A stretch of 64,000 nt of DNA from Impatiens glandulifera (GCF_907164915.1 NC_061866.1:23887905-23951904); one strand, 5' to 3'; positions 10,020 through 22,133 are shown, counted from the stretch's first letter. Made by a program: numbers and translations. The notes: generated from the sequence alone by a model not told the origin.

Positions 10020-12688
10020 AAGTTTTTCATCTCTCGAAATCCTTAAGAACCCTAGTCAAGACCGTTTTGACTATATGTGCACCATCTCAAAGGGAATCCA
10101 GGTAAACTGGGCATCTACCCTTTTCCAGAACCTTTGCTTTTCGACCTGTCATGCAAACAAGGAAAGCATAACGTATGCAGCTCAACTGAGTCAATTGATG
10201 GAGATCAACTCTCCAAGGGTATTCTTTGCCCTTATAGTTGCTAGTACCCTGATAAGGATGAAGAACAACATGGAATGTGCCTCTGGTGCATCTAGTTTTC
10301 AAACAGGCAGTAAATCTTCTACTCGATCCACACAGTCGTCTACTTCTATTATGTCAACGGGGGCGAAGAGATCGAAAACAGTGAATGAATCGGAGGCCAG
10401 TTCCTCTAGTCTAAAAAGCTCCACGAAGAAGGACTTTGAATCATTCAATTCAAGGTCAAAAGGCAAGGTCCAGGCGTACTTGCTGCAACTCCAATGTCCT
10501 CTCTGTCTACTCCGTCAACCATTTTGAGAAAGCCCTCAAAATCCAGTGTCTTGAAGGAAAAGATGTCCAAGGCGCCCCGCGCGTCTAAATCATTGAAGGT
10601 AACTTCCTCTAAATCTTTGGCCGTTGTTCCTAAGTTTGATGTTCCTATAGTGGAACAAGATGAATATGTTTTTTCTCCAGTAAGAGAATTTGCTGAAGGG
10701 CCCGCAATTGAGTCATCTGGTCCAAATGATGAAAATGCTAACAAGACTGAGTCTCCTGTTGTTCAACCCGATCAAGTAGCCGCAGATGCTACATAAAGTG
10801 CTCAACCAGAACAAGGTGTTGTTCTTACCCTTGTTGCTGGTGAACCTGCTGAAAAATATTCTTTAATAGCCGGGAAGGTTACTCGTGTAGAGCTCCCTAC
10901 CGAGCTGTGCAAGAAACCCTAATCGGCATATGAATTGATGCGGTCCGCAAGGCTGGCGTGCGGAATTGTGTTTAGTGAACCCAGACCTGCCCCAAAACCC
11001 ATCGAGGTTGTTGGAAAAGGTAAAGATATTGCAACTCCAGTTCCTGAAGAAGTATCGGAGGCAACAAGCATTGTTGACCTCACGTTAGATCAAGTTAAAG
11101 CCATTGCGGCTGAAAAATTGGAAATCTTTGAATCATGGTCCCTAGAAAGATTGTCTGTTAAGTACAATGAAACCCTATCAAACTCTGCAATAGCCCGTGA
11201 GTGGAAGAAACGTGTAGCCAACGAGAAGAAAGTTCTCAAGTGGGCTAAAATTTTAGAGGTGGCTGAGGCCCTGAAGGAAAAGGATCGCGTTGAAGCATGC
11301 TTATGTGGAAGAGCCCTTTTCCCAATTCTTGAAGCCAGAAAGGCTAATTTTAATCCTGTTGAGAAAGGCTCTGAGGTGGAAGTGAAAGTGTTGAAAAAGA
11401 AGAAGAAGAAATAATTGTTCAAGAGCCTGAACAAGCTCTTGTAACAAATGAAGTAGAAGTTTTTGAAGAAGATGTTGTTGAGGAGGCTGCTCAAGCTCCT
11501 ATTGAAGAATATATTGTGATATCCTCTATTTTGAGAACAGAGGAAGCCCAAGAGAGAGTGGCTGAGGTAACTCAGCCAGAGATTATCAGATCTGAGGGGG
11601 AACCATCCATAGAGAAGGATGTTGAAGAAGAAAGTTCCTCATCTGAGGAGGAACAAGACCAATATGCAAGATATGCCAGGCCTCTTCCATTCCCAAATAT
11701 CATTGCGGGAAGTGTTCATGAAAATGTCAACAATTCTCGTCACTACTCTAGAGATCTGTTTGAGAGATTTCAGAGAGATGAAAATGAACGGCTAGAAGAA
11801 GAGCAGAATGAAGATGATAAGGAAGCTGAGAAGAATCAACTGGAGCAATCCATGCAGATTCATACTCACTTTGAGCCAATTCAGAGTATGGCAGCAGAGT
11901 CTCAAGAGAATTCATCAAATGAAGAATCCTCTGCTGAAGGTAACAAGCTGTTTAAGTCTATAACTTATGTGCTCTAATCTCTTCAGAAGAGCATGATAAA
12001 GGCCTTGAACACCCAGGAAGAAGAAAGAAAGGATTTTGCCGAGGTTATCAAAGTCCTTACTGAATTGGACAATACGCTGAAGAAGAACACGTATGAGACT
12101 CACGTCTCAAATTTAAATTTCTCCAAATTTGAAAAGAAGCTCCACAGCCGTCAATCTGAAATGTTGGACCTTGAAAGGCACATCAATGACGACCGTCATA
12201 GGGAGACTATGGATGAATTCAACCTGGTGAAGAATCAGATGGTGTAAATTCAAGGTTGTTTAAAAAGAAATGATGGTGAACGACAGAAATTTGCTGACTT
12301 TATTGCAAGGAAGTTTCAAGCAAAGGAGAACGCAAAAGCTAATGCTGAAAGAGATCAACCTCGAATCACTCAAGGTGAATCAAGAAGAAGAACTAACGGT
12401 GTGTCAACCGACACTAGATCCAAATGAGCTCCAAGTAATGATGATAATCCTCGGCCAACTAAGAGAGGCGGAGGTCGAAGCGGTAGTGATCGTGGAGGAA
12501 AAATTAGTGGTGGTGGTCGTAGTAGGCTATCTGGTGTTGATCAAAGAGGTCGTGCCACTGGTGGTGATCGTGGTGGTAGATCAAGTGGAAGCGGTCGTGG
12601 TGGTCGCAGTTTTCCTCCTTTTCGCAACATGTTAACCGGCCAAGACATGAGTCCAATCGATCCTCGAGTAAAAAGGGAAGAACAATAA
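10020..12688 (+). pseudogene. Accessory gene (acc3-type) of element X, broken
   Basis: Decayed counterpart of accessory gene 3 of elements A and O. The N-terminal half of the globular domain is missing. What remains starts near FDYMCTISKGIQVNW (10063 on), matching the 'FDxM...NW..xFxxL' segment of the accessory proteins in A and B. A long Ser/Lys- then Glu-rich region follows in three frames (10494-10796, 10935-11414, 11516-12244), consistent with a coiled-coil. A Gly/Arg-rich tail (KRGGGRSGSDRGG, SGRGGRSF) ends at 12686-12688 with stops at 12245 and about 12422. RGG-type tails often bind RNA, so an RNA-binding role is possible. It lies directly before the polypurine tract. Function unknown. 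Confidence 0.75.
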
Positions 12689-12850
12689 TTTCTTTTCTTC
12701 TACTCTGTTTAAGTCTTTCAAACAATGTTTCTTTGATAATATTCTGAATATTGGTTTTTGGAAGTTTGATGTAAGTGAACAGGGGTTTGTTTATTTATGT
12801 GATGAATGCGTATTTTTGTATATATATATACATGTTTTCAATTTCTTCAT

Positions 12851-12865
12851 CAAAAAGGGGGAAAT
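12851..12865 (+). other. Polypurine tract of element X
   Basis: CAAAAAGGGGGAAAT directly before the TG of the 3' LTR; primes plus-strand DNA synthesis in LTR elements. Confidence 0.85.
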
Positions 12866-14544
12866 TGTTGGGTCAAATTATTTTGACTAAGTGTTGAAAT
12901 AATTTAACCATTGGAATTTTGATGATGAAATGACTTATGCATTTTGATGCAGGTGTATCGAAATCATAATTCTTAAGACTTGGCTCTAAAGAGGGTCATT
13001 AGACCGATTTTGGCATTAGATGCACAGAATTAGACGTGCAGTCTAACTCAATGGAGTTAGACGTGCAGTCTAATGAATGCACAAAATTAGACATGCAGTC
13101 TAACTCGTGGAGTTAGCCGTGCAGTCTAATAGATTTCGGAATTAGACGTGCAGTCTAACTCGTGGAGTTAGACGTGTAGTCTAATAGATGTCGGAATTAG
13201 ATGTGTAGTCTAACTCAATGGAGTTAGACATGCAATCTAATGTATATGGAATTAGACGTGCAGTCTAACTCAGCGGAGTTAGACGTGCAGTCTAATGTAT
13301 ACGGAATTAGACGTGCAGTCTAACTTAGTGGAGTTAGACGTGCAGTCTATTGGATTGTGAAGGTTAGACGTGAGTCTAACTCCTTCAGATAAGTCTGAAG
13401 TAGAACCGGAATTAGACGTGTAGTCTAACTCAGTGGAGTTAGACGTGCAGTCTAATGGTTATTGGATAATTAGACGTGTAGTCTAATTAGTGAAGGTTAG
13501 ACGTAAGTCTAACTCCTTCAGACAAGTCTAAAGTAGAACCGGAATTAGACGTGCAATCTAACTCAATGGAGTTAGACGTGTAGTCTAATGGTTATTAGAT
13601 AATTAGACGTGTAGTCTAATTAGTGAAGGTTAGACGTAAGTCTAACTCCTTCAGATAAGTCTGAAGTAGAACTGGAATTAGACGTGCAGTCTAACTCAGT
13701 GGAGTTAGACATGTAGTCTAATGGTTATTGGATAATTAGACGTGTTATATGCAACCAACTAACGAATGCCACGTAAGGGAATTTTCCTCATATTATTTGT
13801 TTTGCAGGTACATCTTTGATGGAATATTCGGCGCACTACTAGTGGTGTACTGCAACGATCCTTGTGCTCAGAACCTGCTGTGTACAATGGAGGCTTTCAA
13901 ATGAAAGAGTGCCACGTATCATTCTAAAAGATTCGACCGTTAGTCTCTGCCTTGTATTTATCAAATCTCAAGGACAACGGACAATCTGCTAATCAATCGA
14001 ACGCAAACTGAACCAACAAGCAATTTAATTTTACAGAGAGAGAAAACTATTTGATCATCTTGCTTACTGAATTAAATCCTTTGAATATTCATATTGTGAA
14101 GCTGCTTTCCTGATTGTACTGTGTGTGAATCAAGAGAGAGCTAGAATCAAAAACACCTTTAGTTGAGTGATATTCTTCATCTTGTATATTGAACAGAGTG
14201 TGTTCTATTCAATAGTGAGCTAAGTGTGTGTAAACTGTATTTGATTCGAATCATATTATAGTGAATCCTTCCGGTGGTTTGAAGAAGGGGTGACGTAGGA
14301 GAGTTTCTTCGAACATCCATAAACCAACTGTTGTGTTCTTTCATTTTTGTCATCTTTTCATCTTTCATCTTGAGCTTCAAACCCAAGTAAACAATTCCGC
14401 CTTGAATCTGTTTCAAGTGTTTACAAGTGTTTGTGTACAATAGAAACTGAATTAAATCCATAACAGGATTTCTTTCAAACCGTTTTTCATAAGCCTTCAT
14501 CAATAGCTAGACCCCCGTCTCTATCGATAAAGCCGATACTATCA
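12866..14544 (+). mobile_element. 3' LTR of element X (1,679 bp)
   Basis: Starts TGTTGGGTCAAATTATT and ends GATACTATCA, followed by the target duplication AGGAG. It is collinear with the 5' LTR but has fewer array units. The array breaks off at about 13745 and joins directly to sequence matching about 6508 of the 5' LTR, so the end of the array and about 60 bp beyond it are lost. The conserved block is at 14287-14323. Confidence 0.92.
13020..13745. repeat. Inverted-word array in 3' LTR of X, contracted
   Basis: Same TTAGAC-N5-GTCTAA words. The 133-bp marker GGTTATTGGATAATTAG (or a close variant) occurs only at 13457, 13590 and 13723, against seven in the 5' LTR. The 133-bp spacing is exact. 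Confidence 0.93.
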
Positions 14545-14549
14545 AGGAG

Positions 14550-16924
14550 TTTCATCCTCTTCTTCATCGGCGAGTGGACCTTGAAGACACTTTGTTCTAC
14601 CCGAAACATTAAATCGACAATTTTCTTTCTTTTAGCATGTCGTCGTGTCACCATTCCTTCAGCTTGAACCGATTCGGTTTCTTTTTGTTTCGCCTTTTGT
14701 ACCTTATCAATTTTCTGGGCTACTCTGAAATCCCTTTCTTCGAGCTCCTTTCTTGAGTGTCAACCTCTTTTAGCTTTGTGAGTTCCTCAATCTGAGACGC
14801 CATAATTTGCATCATTTCTAACAGCGGAGCGGTTGATGAATCAACTATTGTTTTAACCGATTCAATCAATTCAGCTTTGAGGGTAATGGTTCTAGCTTCC
14901 GTGACATTGTGCCATTCGTTCATTAAAGTGGCGACAGCATTATCAATGATACCCTTAATATTGTCGGACATGCATTCAAATTCCTGACTTCGTTGGGTAT
15001 GAACAGACATTGCCTTTTTCAATTCCTCTTGACCGGTCGAATTCTCATCTTTGGAGACAGAGTGAGAAGTAGACTAACTTGGGGAGATATTGTTGTCGGC
15101 TTTATCCTCATTTAACTGCGGTTGAGATTCTTTTTGCCGATCCCCTGCCGGTTTTGAGGATTCACCAATTTCAAAGATCGGCTTACTCTGGTAATCTTCC
15201 AGATGCAAAAGACAATCTTTGCATTTTTCTTTTGATTCTTCCTCCAGCCGTTCGATGTTGAGAAGGATATCGTTTTTCACCTTGATGAACCGTTCAATCA
15301 TTATTTTTTCAATCTCGGTTGGGTTCCCTTGAACGTTATTCAAAGATTCATTCAACGCTTTCAGTTTAGCGTATTCATCAACTAAGATTCCTCTTGCCAA
15401 GACCATTGAAACAACATCAGTTTTTGCAAGATCGAAAGCTTCCTTTTCTATTACCAACAGTTCAGACCAATATTTATTTTCGGTAAAGTCGGGAAGCATG
15501 TGTTAGAATTTTGTTTCACTTCTGATTTTGCACCAAAATTGATAAGGGCGGGATATTCCTTCGGCCGCCTCGTCTAGATGGATGAGTAGTTTCTATAACA
15601 TGGCCTCTATTTCCTGTTCAGAAACCGGAACGGCTGATTCCCGTAATATTTCGGGTTGCGCTGGTCCCTGAAGAGTCGGACCGTTTGAAACATTATGAGG
15701 CCCGTTAATTTCTTGCACCGGAGGATCATCCTTAGTCAAATCTTGTTTTTCTTTAGCACCCGGATTTGATCCTTCCGGTGTGATGGATTGGTGAACTGGC
15801 TCTTCTTGAGCCGTTTTTGGGTTTGATCCGGTTGGGATATAGTCTCCCACAGCCGGACAGGGTGTACTTTTTTCTTCATTATTACCCTCTCGCACTGAGG
15901 GGATTTCAGTTTCAGTATTGGCCGTTTCTTCGACCAGATTGTTTTTGATCTGATCAGTCGCACCAACCTGGCCAGTTTTCTCAAGGACACTTGTCACCTC
16001 GTCTTCAATTGCACGATTGACATCTTGTACCACATTATCTATGGCTTCCGAAGTTCTCAGCCTGACACTCTCTATCGTATTCTTAACAAATTTAGAGTGA
16101 ACGGAGTGAATACTAACCTCTTTAACTAGAGGAGGGGATGAATGGACAGGAACCGGAATATCAATGTTTTTGGGAGTGGAGCGTAGAAGTGGATCGGATA
16201 GCCGTTGAGATTGTTCGGATGAAGTTCTCTCAAAGTCAAGAGACTTGCTAACCGCTTTCTTCGCAGCAGGCTTTTTGGCTTTCTGAGTCGGTCTCTTGAG
16301 TCTTCCCTTTTTCTCTTGGGCTCCGGTTTGTTTGGCCACACCCTTGAGTTCGGCTTCTTTAGGTCCTTCGCCTTCCGGTGCAGTCGGTTCAACCTCCTTA
16401 GAATCCTTGGCCCTTGGAATTCTTTCCTTGGCCGGTTAGACAATCCGGGTTTGTACACTCTCAGCATTCATTATTTTAGAGTTAGAGAGAGGTGTACCTT
16501 CACCGATTTTGATCTTTAAGTATTGAAGTATTTTCCCGATTGGTATGGCGTAAGCTTGAACCCGATCGTTTGTCTTGACAACCACTTTGCATAGTTGCTC
16601 GAATAATACACAGCCCCAATCAATTTTGTCACAGCGGACTTTGCCCATCATCATCTCGAGTTTCAGCCGGGTCATGTTGTCGAAGATTCCTCCTTTTCCT
16701 TGTAGGGATTTGGAGACGATATCTAAGAGCCACCAAAATTCTGGCTTCAGTTTCTTCTTCCGGCTGGTGTGATTCACCAGGTCACCCGCATCCTTCGAAA
16801 TTTCTTGCCGGACCACCACAGAGTCGGCTTCTGATAAACCGGTCCGAAAGTCTCTTCTGACATTTGGTAATCCGAGAGCTTTAGCAAACAGCTCCTCAGT
16901 GATCTCGAAAGTGGTGCCGCATAC
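14550..16924 (-). pseudogene. Accessory gene 3 of element O, main part
   Basis: Minus-strand reading frame running from 16924 down to about 14720 in one frame, interrupted by stops near 16436, 15593, 15074 and 14720. The first ~165 residues form the shared accessory domain: FEITEELFAKALGLP, then EFWWLLDIVSKSL, then KIDWGCVLFEQL and AYAIPIGKIL. This aligns with accessory gene 3 of element A (HFDLTEESVAEILHLPTEG, INxAKEIFNNL, GYAIPLGKIM). The rest is long, charged and Lys/Pro/Glu-rich (KGRLKRPTQKAKKPAAKK). The N-terminus is cut by the gypsy insertion at 16925; the few residues an ORF finder adds upstream come from the gypsy LTR. The C-terminal piece is at 4500-4757 beyond element X. Confidence 0.78.
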
Positions 16925-17099
16925 TATAGACACCCCATTTTTACACCCCAGATACCTAATAAAAAAAACCCGGCCCAAAATAATACTCATGTTTGTTTAT
17001 TGAATCGGGAAAACAAAAATAGAAACACCTCGTGGAAAACCGACCCAGTAAAGTTTAAAAGATAACGATCCAAAGATCGAATTTCATAACGACTCTGTT

Positions 17100-19450
17100 T
17101 TCCCAACCCGTGACACGTTCATGTTGTAAGTTTTGAAAAATCTTCAATTTTGAGTATAATATTATTGTTTGCAAATTTGTGTAGAAAATGCTCAAAAAGA
17201 AGGAAAACAAGAGAACGGGTCAACCCGAGTCAACCTGCCAACCGACGAGTCAACCTTGGTCAAAGATGGATCGAGCACGTTTCAAGAAAAGTGGAAAAGA
17301 GTATACAGGTCTTCTAAAGTGGGAAAACCGGATTATTTGAAAAGTGGGTTATTTGAAAGGGGGATTATTGGAAAAGAGAATCAAGAATCCTTTAGTTTGA
17401 AGTCCCCATTGAGCTTCCATTGGAACCGTAGACTTCATAAATTTATCCCGACTTCAATACTGGATGAAATTCAATGATCTTGGATGTTTTGAAAAGAGAA
17501 ATTAGTCCTCTTTCATATGGTGTAGCTCGATCTCCAATTGGTGCCGTATATCTAGACGAAATCCGGTCATGAGTGGAAGGTGTTCCTAAGAGGTTTAAAT
17601 CAAACACCCTTTCCCTTAAAAATTCGTAACTTGATCTGTGCTCGATGGTTTTGAATAATATAAGTTGGATTGGAAATATGACTCGCATATCTTTCCAATG
17701 GTACCATCCCCAAACTGTAATTCGAAGGTTAAGGCCCTCATTCGATCTGTACAAAGGAAGCAGTACTACCGATTCAAATCATGGGAGCTAGTTGAAACTA
17801 TGCCACACTTCTAAGCACCATAACTTTTGAACCAATGATCCATTTAGAATGAATAAGATACTGTTGGAAATAATTTTGAATCATATCTCCAATGATATCA
17901 AGTATCTCTCCCAGTTAGTTTTATAACTCATCCCAGATCGCCCGTAGTGAAGCTAGTACAAGAACCGAAGGATAAATAGCTGAAGGCTTTGAAAAATCAT
18001 AACTCGAGATACGAATGACTATTTGAGCTGATTCAAAAAGGAGGTTCATCCTTATTATGTTGGAAATTTGTCATCAAAATTTCAGAGCCAAAGGATCCAT
18101 GATGCGATCGGGGTGATTCATTTAGTGTGAAGGTGCAAGGAAAGAAAAAAAATGGAAAAGGAAAAACAGAAAAGAAAAAAAATAATAATATGTAAATATT
18201 TTCTTTATTCCGAGCGTGCCCTCGAATTTTTCCAAATATTCCAAATAGGCCCCTGTGCAAAAGAAGAAGGGGACCGATCAATTTTCAAAAGGGGAGGTTT
18301 TATTTTTCAGTTTAAGGAGATCGGGGGCAGTTTTTCAGTTGGAAAAAAAATAGATTCCAATCCAGTTCTGAAGAGAGAGGACGATTTTCTAAGAGGAGAA
18401 AGGAATAACTCCATTCTTGAAGCAAGAAGAATTCCATTCCGTTTGCGGATTATATCCCCGTTTGGTCAAAGAAGAGTACACCAGAGCCTGCTTCCTGCTG
18501 TTAAACGACGAAGAACAGCAGAAAGATTCGCTTACGGACGTCCTCGATTCTCATCCCTACTATTAGCGTGGAAGCATAAAGATACGTCGACAATACTTGA
18601 GGAAGGAGGTTGCATTGGTGAACGCGAATCCGAAGAAGCAAGGAGAAACCAGGGAAGACTGTCTGCATTTTTCCTTTAGTCGATCAAAGATTTCTTCTCG
18701 CCTCGTCTACTGTTGATATTCAGGTAAACATTCAAACTGAATGATGTCCTTGAAAGGTTGATTGGAGGCATCAGTTATGAATACCGATGCCGTTTGATAA
18801 TTAGAAGTGTGATTGCAGTTTGTTTCATTCAAATTTCAAGTAGGTTTCCTTTGCTGCTGTAGTTAATTCCAATTGATTCAATGCTTGGCTGATATTCGTT
18901 AGATTCTGGCTGATAGATCTTTGATTAGGAGTAGCTAGGATAGAGGATAGGATTAGAACAAGCTCTTTCCAAAATCACAGTTTCATTTTGATGAAACTGT
19001 GAAGATTCTGCCGATTGAGAGGAATCACTAACCGTCACCTTGATTCCCTCGGCTCTGCCATTTCCCTTCCTCGACGCCACCATCTTCTCCGCCTGCTCTA
19101 AACGAACAGATTCATCTACTTCTCTCGTGCATCACTTTCCACTTCCGTTACTCCATCGCAGAGATTCTGAAGCAGGATAGAGAACAAATACCAGAAAATG
19201 CCTCTTTCTACTCAATTGTGATAGACGAGATTCTTCATATATATATATATCGTCTTCCTCATCATCATCCACTCATTTCCATTTCCATTTCCTGTTTCAA
19301 CCCATCACATTTTCGCTATCATTTGACCATTTTTCTCTGTAACGTTTCTTCTTTTCCAACCCCACTAATAAATCCATAGTCTTATTGCTTCTCTCACTCC
19401 CTCTCTCTTTCAATCAACCAATCTATCTGAGATACTCAGAAGCTTGATCA
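17100..19450 (+). other. LTR segment upstream of the captured gene
   Basis: U3-like sequence with no ORF I accept as real in the plus frames that run longest. A frame around 18440-18720 (best seen in the other copy, 37963-38262: LNDEEQQKDLLMDVLDSQPYY) looks protein-like but is unrecognised. The stretch 19200-19450 has a TA microsatellite, CT-rich tracts and an A-rich leader resembling a normal plant promoter and 5' UTR for the PRT1-like gene that follows. Confidence 0.5.
18975..19002. repeat. 12-bp inverted repeat
   Basis: TCACAGTTTCAT, four-base spacer TTTG, ATGAAACTGTGA: perfect arms, conserved in the 3' LTR near 38520-38548. Role unknown. Confidence 0.85.
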
Positions 19451-20686
19451 ATGGAAACCCTATCGACGGGTGAAGCTAATTTTGAGTAAATTGCTGAGGA
19501 ATTTTACTGTTGCATATGCCTAGATCTTCTCTTCAAGCCTGTTGTACTGGCTTGTGGCCACATGTCTTGCTTCTGGTGTGTCCACCAATCCATGAATGGG
19601 CTACAAGAGTCTCAGTGTCCCATATGTAGGAATCAATATCATTACTTTCCCGCCATCTGTGAGGTTCTTCACTTTTTGCTTGTCAAAGCTTATCCAGAAA
19701 CTTATAAGAGAAAGGAATCTCAGATTTTAGTCGAGGAACAAGTTAAAGGTTGTTCTTCTCCTAGTTTCTATCCTTGCCAACAGGCATCTCTGATTGGTGA
19801 CAATCTAAATGACAAGGTTGATAATAAGAATACGCTGCTGAATAGAACATTTGGCATTGTTAGAGGAGGCATAAATGCCGTAGACATGAAAGAATGCAAT
19901 TTATCTGAAACAAATCAAAAGATTACTGTGAATGATGTGTTGTGTGCTGCATGCAATCAACTGCTATTTCATCCTGCTGTCCTTAACTGTGGCCATGTAT
20001 TCTGCACAGATTGCATTGCACCAGCCAATGAGGCAGTTAGGGCAGTTTGTCATGTTTGTCAAAGAATAGATCCCAGGGGATTCCCAAAAGTATGTTTGGC
20101 CTTTGATAATTTCTTAGTGGAACACTTCCCAAAGGAATATGCAACCAGGAAACATGTGGTTCTACTCAAACAAGCACAGATGCAGCATGAGAATCCAGTG
20201 ACATGCTCCACCACACCCGTTGAAAACGGCGTTCAGCTCTCATCACCTAAGGAAGAAAATCTTCAACCATGTTGGGGTGATAAAGGCGCACATTTAAAAA
20301 CTGGAGTTGGTTGTGACATTTGTAGGATGTTCCCAATAGTTAGAGATAGATACAGATGCATGGATTGCAAGGAAGAGATAGGTTTTGACTTGTGTGGGTA
20401 ATGCTACAATAGTCATTCAAAGGTCCCTGGGCGTTTTAATCAACAACACACCCCAGAACACAAATTTGAACTCTGGGATTCAAACCATTTTCGTATATTT
20501 CTGTCAAGAATGCTAAGGGGCCAAACTCAAGATCGTTTACTCCCCTTCCTTTTATCTGGTATCACTTCTGCAACAGATGACCAAGATGAAACCAACATCT
20601 CTAGTATACTCCAACTTAGCCAGCAGGAGGACCGGCGGACCGATGCAACTCACATGACCGCGACTTGGGATCGGGCGGAGATCTAG
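19451..20686 (+). pseudogene. PRT1: Captured PRT1-like E3 ubiquitin ligase copy (5' LTR)
   Basis: Copy of a plant PROTEOLYSIS1-type ubiquitin ligase, an N-degron recognition enzyme with two RING fingers and a ZZ zinc finger. The frame is preserved for 411 codons, close to the family length as I recall it. RING 1 is CCICLDLLFKPVVLACGH then CFWC and CPIC; RING 2 is CAACNQLLFHPAVLNCGH then CTDC and CHVC; the ZZ region begins GCDICRMFP and holds YRCMDCKEEIGFDLCG. It lacks introns. Two stops break it: TAA at codon 13 (19487-19489; the other copy has CAA) and TAA at 20399-20401 (the other copy has CAG). Translation from an internal ATG at 19562 would lose part of RING 1. A second copy lies in the 3' LTR. 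Confidence 0.85.
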
Positions 20687-20996
20687 AAGTTCTTCGAAGG
20701 CGTCGCGGCTTGGTGCTGGAGCTGCGAGTTGAGCAGTTTGGATTTAGGATTAGTTAAACTTAGATGGAGAATCTCCGTGGGGAGCAGGCGGAGCTCCAGA
20801 CCAATCGAGCAGATTGTTGCGAGGGGATTTTCGAATGGAGGACGGTCGCAGGTGCAGGACGCCGGAGAAGTCGCCGGAGGAGAGCATGGGGTCGGCTGGA
20901 TTTCTGGTTTCTTTTGTTATATTTCATTTCCTTCAACTTCTGTTCAAGTTTCAAAGAGGCCCCTGGGTCTCTTTTATTTTTAAATAAGCCTAAGAA

Positions 20997-21034
20997 CTTT
21001 AATTTCGAATTAATTTATTAATTCGAAATTAAAG
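20997..21034. repeat. 18-bp perfect inverted repeat in LTR
   Basis: CTTTAATTTCGAATTAAT, two-base spacer TT, then its exact complement. The same palindrome is intact in the 3' LTR at about 40553-40588, although the flanks have diverged. It could form a hairpin in the RNA near the LTR's transcribed end. Confidence 0.9.
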
Positions 21035-22133
21035 TAGTCCCTGATCTCTTCCTGATGTTTTAATTGGACCCCTAAACTTTCTTTTCCTTTTATTTTAATT
21101 TAAAACTTTCAAAAAAAAAAATTAAAATAAACTTAGGTCCTGTTTGTTTCCCAATTTTAACAAACCACCTTAAATGATGAATCTAACATTCAAACCACTT
21201 TCAAACTTCCTTAAATTTTCCCAAAAACTCCAAAATATTATTTTCTTCAAAAATAATTTTTCCCGAAATTTTTAGGGCCCGTTTGGAAAAATGTCTATCT
21301 TTGCAGTGTCATACCGGGGGTTCTATAACTCCGAAAACTCCAAACTTGATTCCTGTGAGCTTTTAATAATATTTTTGACTATCATATGAAATTTTTGGGA
21401 ATTTTGGGAATTATTTTTGAAAATGACTCATTTTAATGAGTTGTGTTCGTAGTTCTCTTTAACTCTGAAAATTTTAAACTGGGAAACACTCGGGACTTTA
21501 AGTTAATCCACTATCTTCTCTCCTTTGAGCAAAAGAATAAAATTCTAGTCATCCAATCGAATTGTTATTCTCCTCATCTATCCTCATTTGATCTTTCTCG
21601 GGAATTCTGATTCTCGTTTTTCTTTGACAAGGTTGCTCTATGCCTTGCAATGCTCTTTGATGTCTTTCAATGCCTTTTAATACTTTTCAATGCCTTATCC
21701 TTGTCAAATACCCCATGAATAGGACTAGCCCCTTGCAAAAATGATTAAGATTTTCTCACACAAGCAAAAGAGTTCTGAATTCAGAACGAAAACGTAATAA
21801 TCCTTCAAACATCATATGGCCAATTACTTAGGAGTAGAGACTGTCTGTAAAGACAAGCGTATAGGACATAGCGCCGTAGGCCCTTTCCTAATACGTAACC
21901 AAACACCGGACTCTTAAAATGAATATCTGATTTTTCTTTTCTTTAGTTTCTTTGGGAAGTAAACTAAAGTGGCGACTCTCAAGTCAATTAGATCGATACA
22001 TTTGCGAGTGTATCGATTTAAAACCTGTACGGGCCAATTCAATTCGAAAAAAGGGAGCGTATGCCAAACCAATTAAAAAAAGGGCATACGCGCCAGAAAA
22101 TGGATGGGAACGAAATGAACGTGTACAGAAAAC

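Larger units (their letters stand above)
4758..14544 (+). mobile_element. Element X: complete pol-less copia-type element
   Basis: A 9,787-bp element with direct LTRs (4758-7302 and 12866-14544), an initiator tRNA-Met primer site (7305) and a polypurine tract (12851-12865). The 5-bp duplication AGGAG lies at 4753-4757 and 14545-14549. Inside are gag, then a noncoding stretch, then an acc3-type accessory gene. No protease, integrase or reverse transcriptase is recognisable between 9140 and 12865. It is therefore a non-autonomous element that must borrow polymerase from a relative. It sits inside the accessory gene of element O. Confidence 0.93.
16925..22127 (+). mobile_element. 5' LTR of gypsy element (~5.2 kb)
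   Basis: Collinear with 36474-41149, apart from small differences of a few percent by eye. It begins TATAGACACCCC where the 3' copy has TGTAGACATCC, so its first TG is mutated. The end at about 22127 (GTGTACA) is placed by the primer site just downstream. It contains a PRT1-like gene copy (19451-20686) and two conserved inverted repeats. Confidence 0.88.

Noticed and set aside
12270..12635. 121-codon frame rich in Val/Glu
   Set aside because: It is the out-of-frame shadow of the Gly/Arg-rich tail in the neighbouring frame.
16925..16990. N-terminal ~20 residues of the minus-strand frame at 16436-16990
   Set aside because: They are translated from the antisense of the gypsy LTR start and are not part of the accessory gene.
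18152..18679. 175-codon plus-strand frame in the gypsy LTR
   Set aside because: The equivalent frame in the other LTR is split, and the composition is not protein-like; the alternative frame at 37963-38262 is the better candidate.
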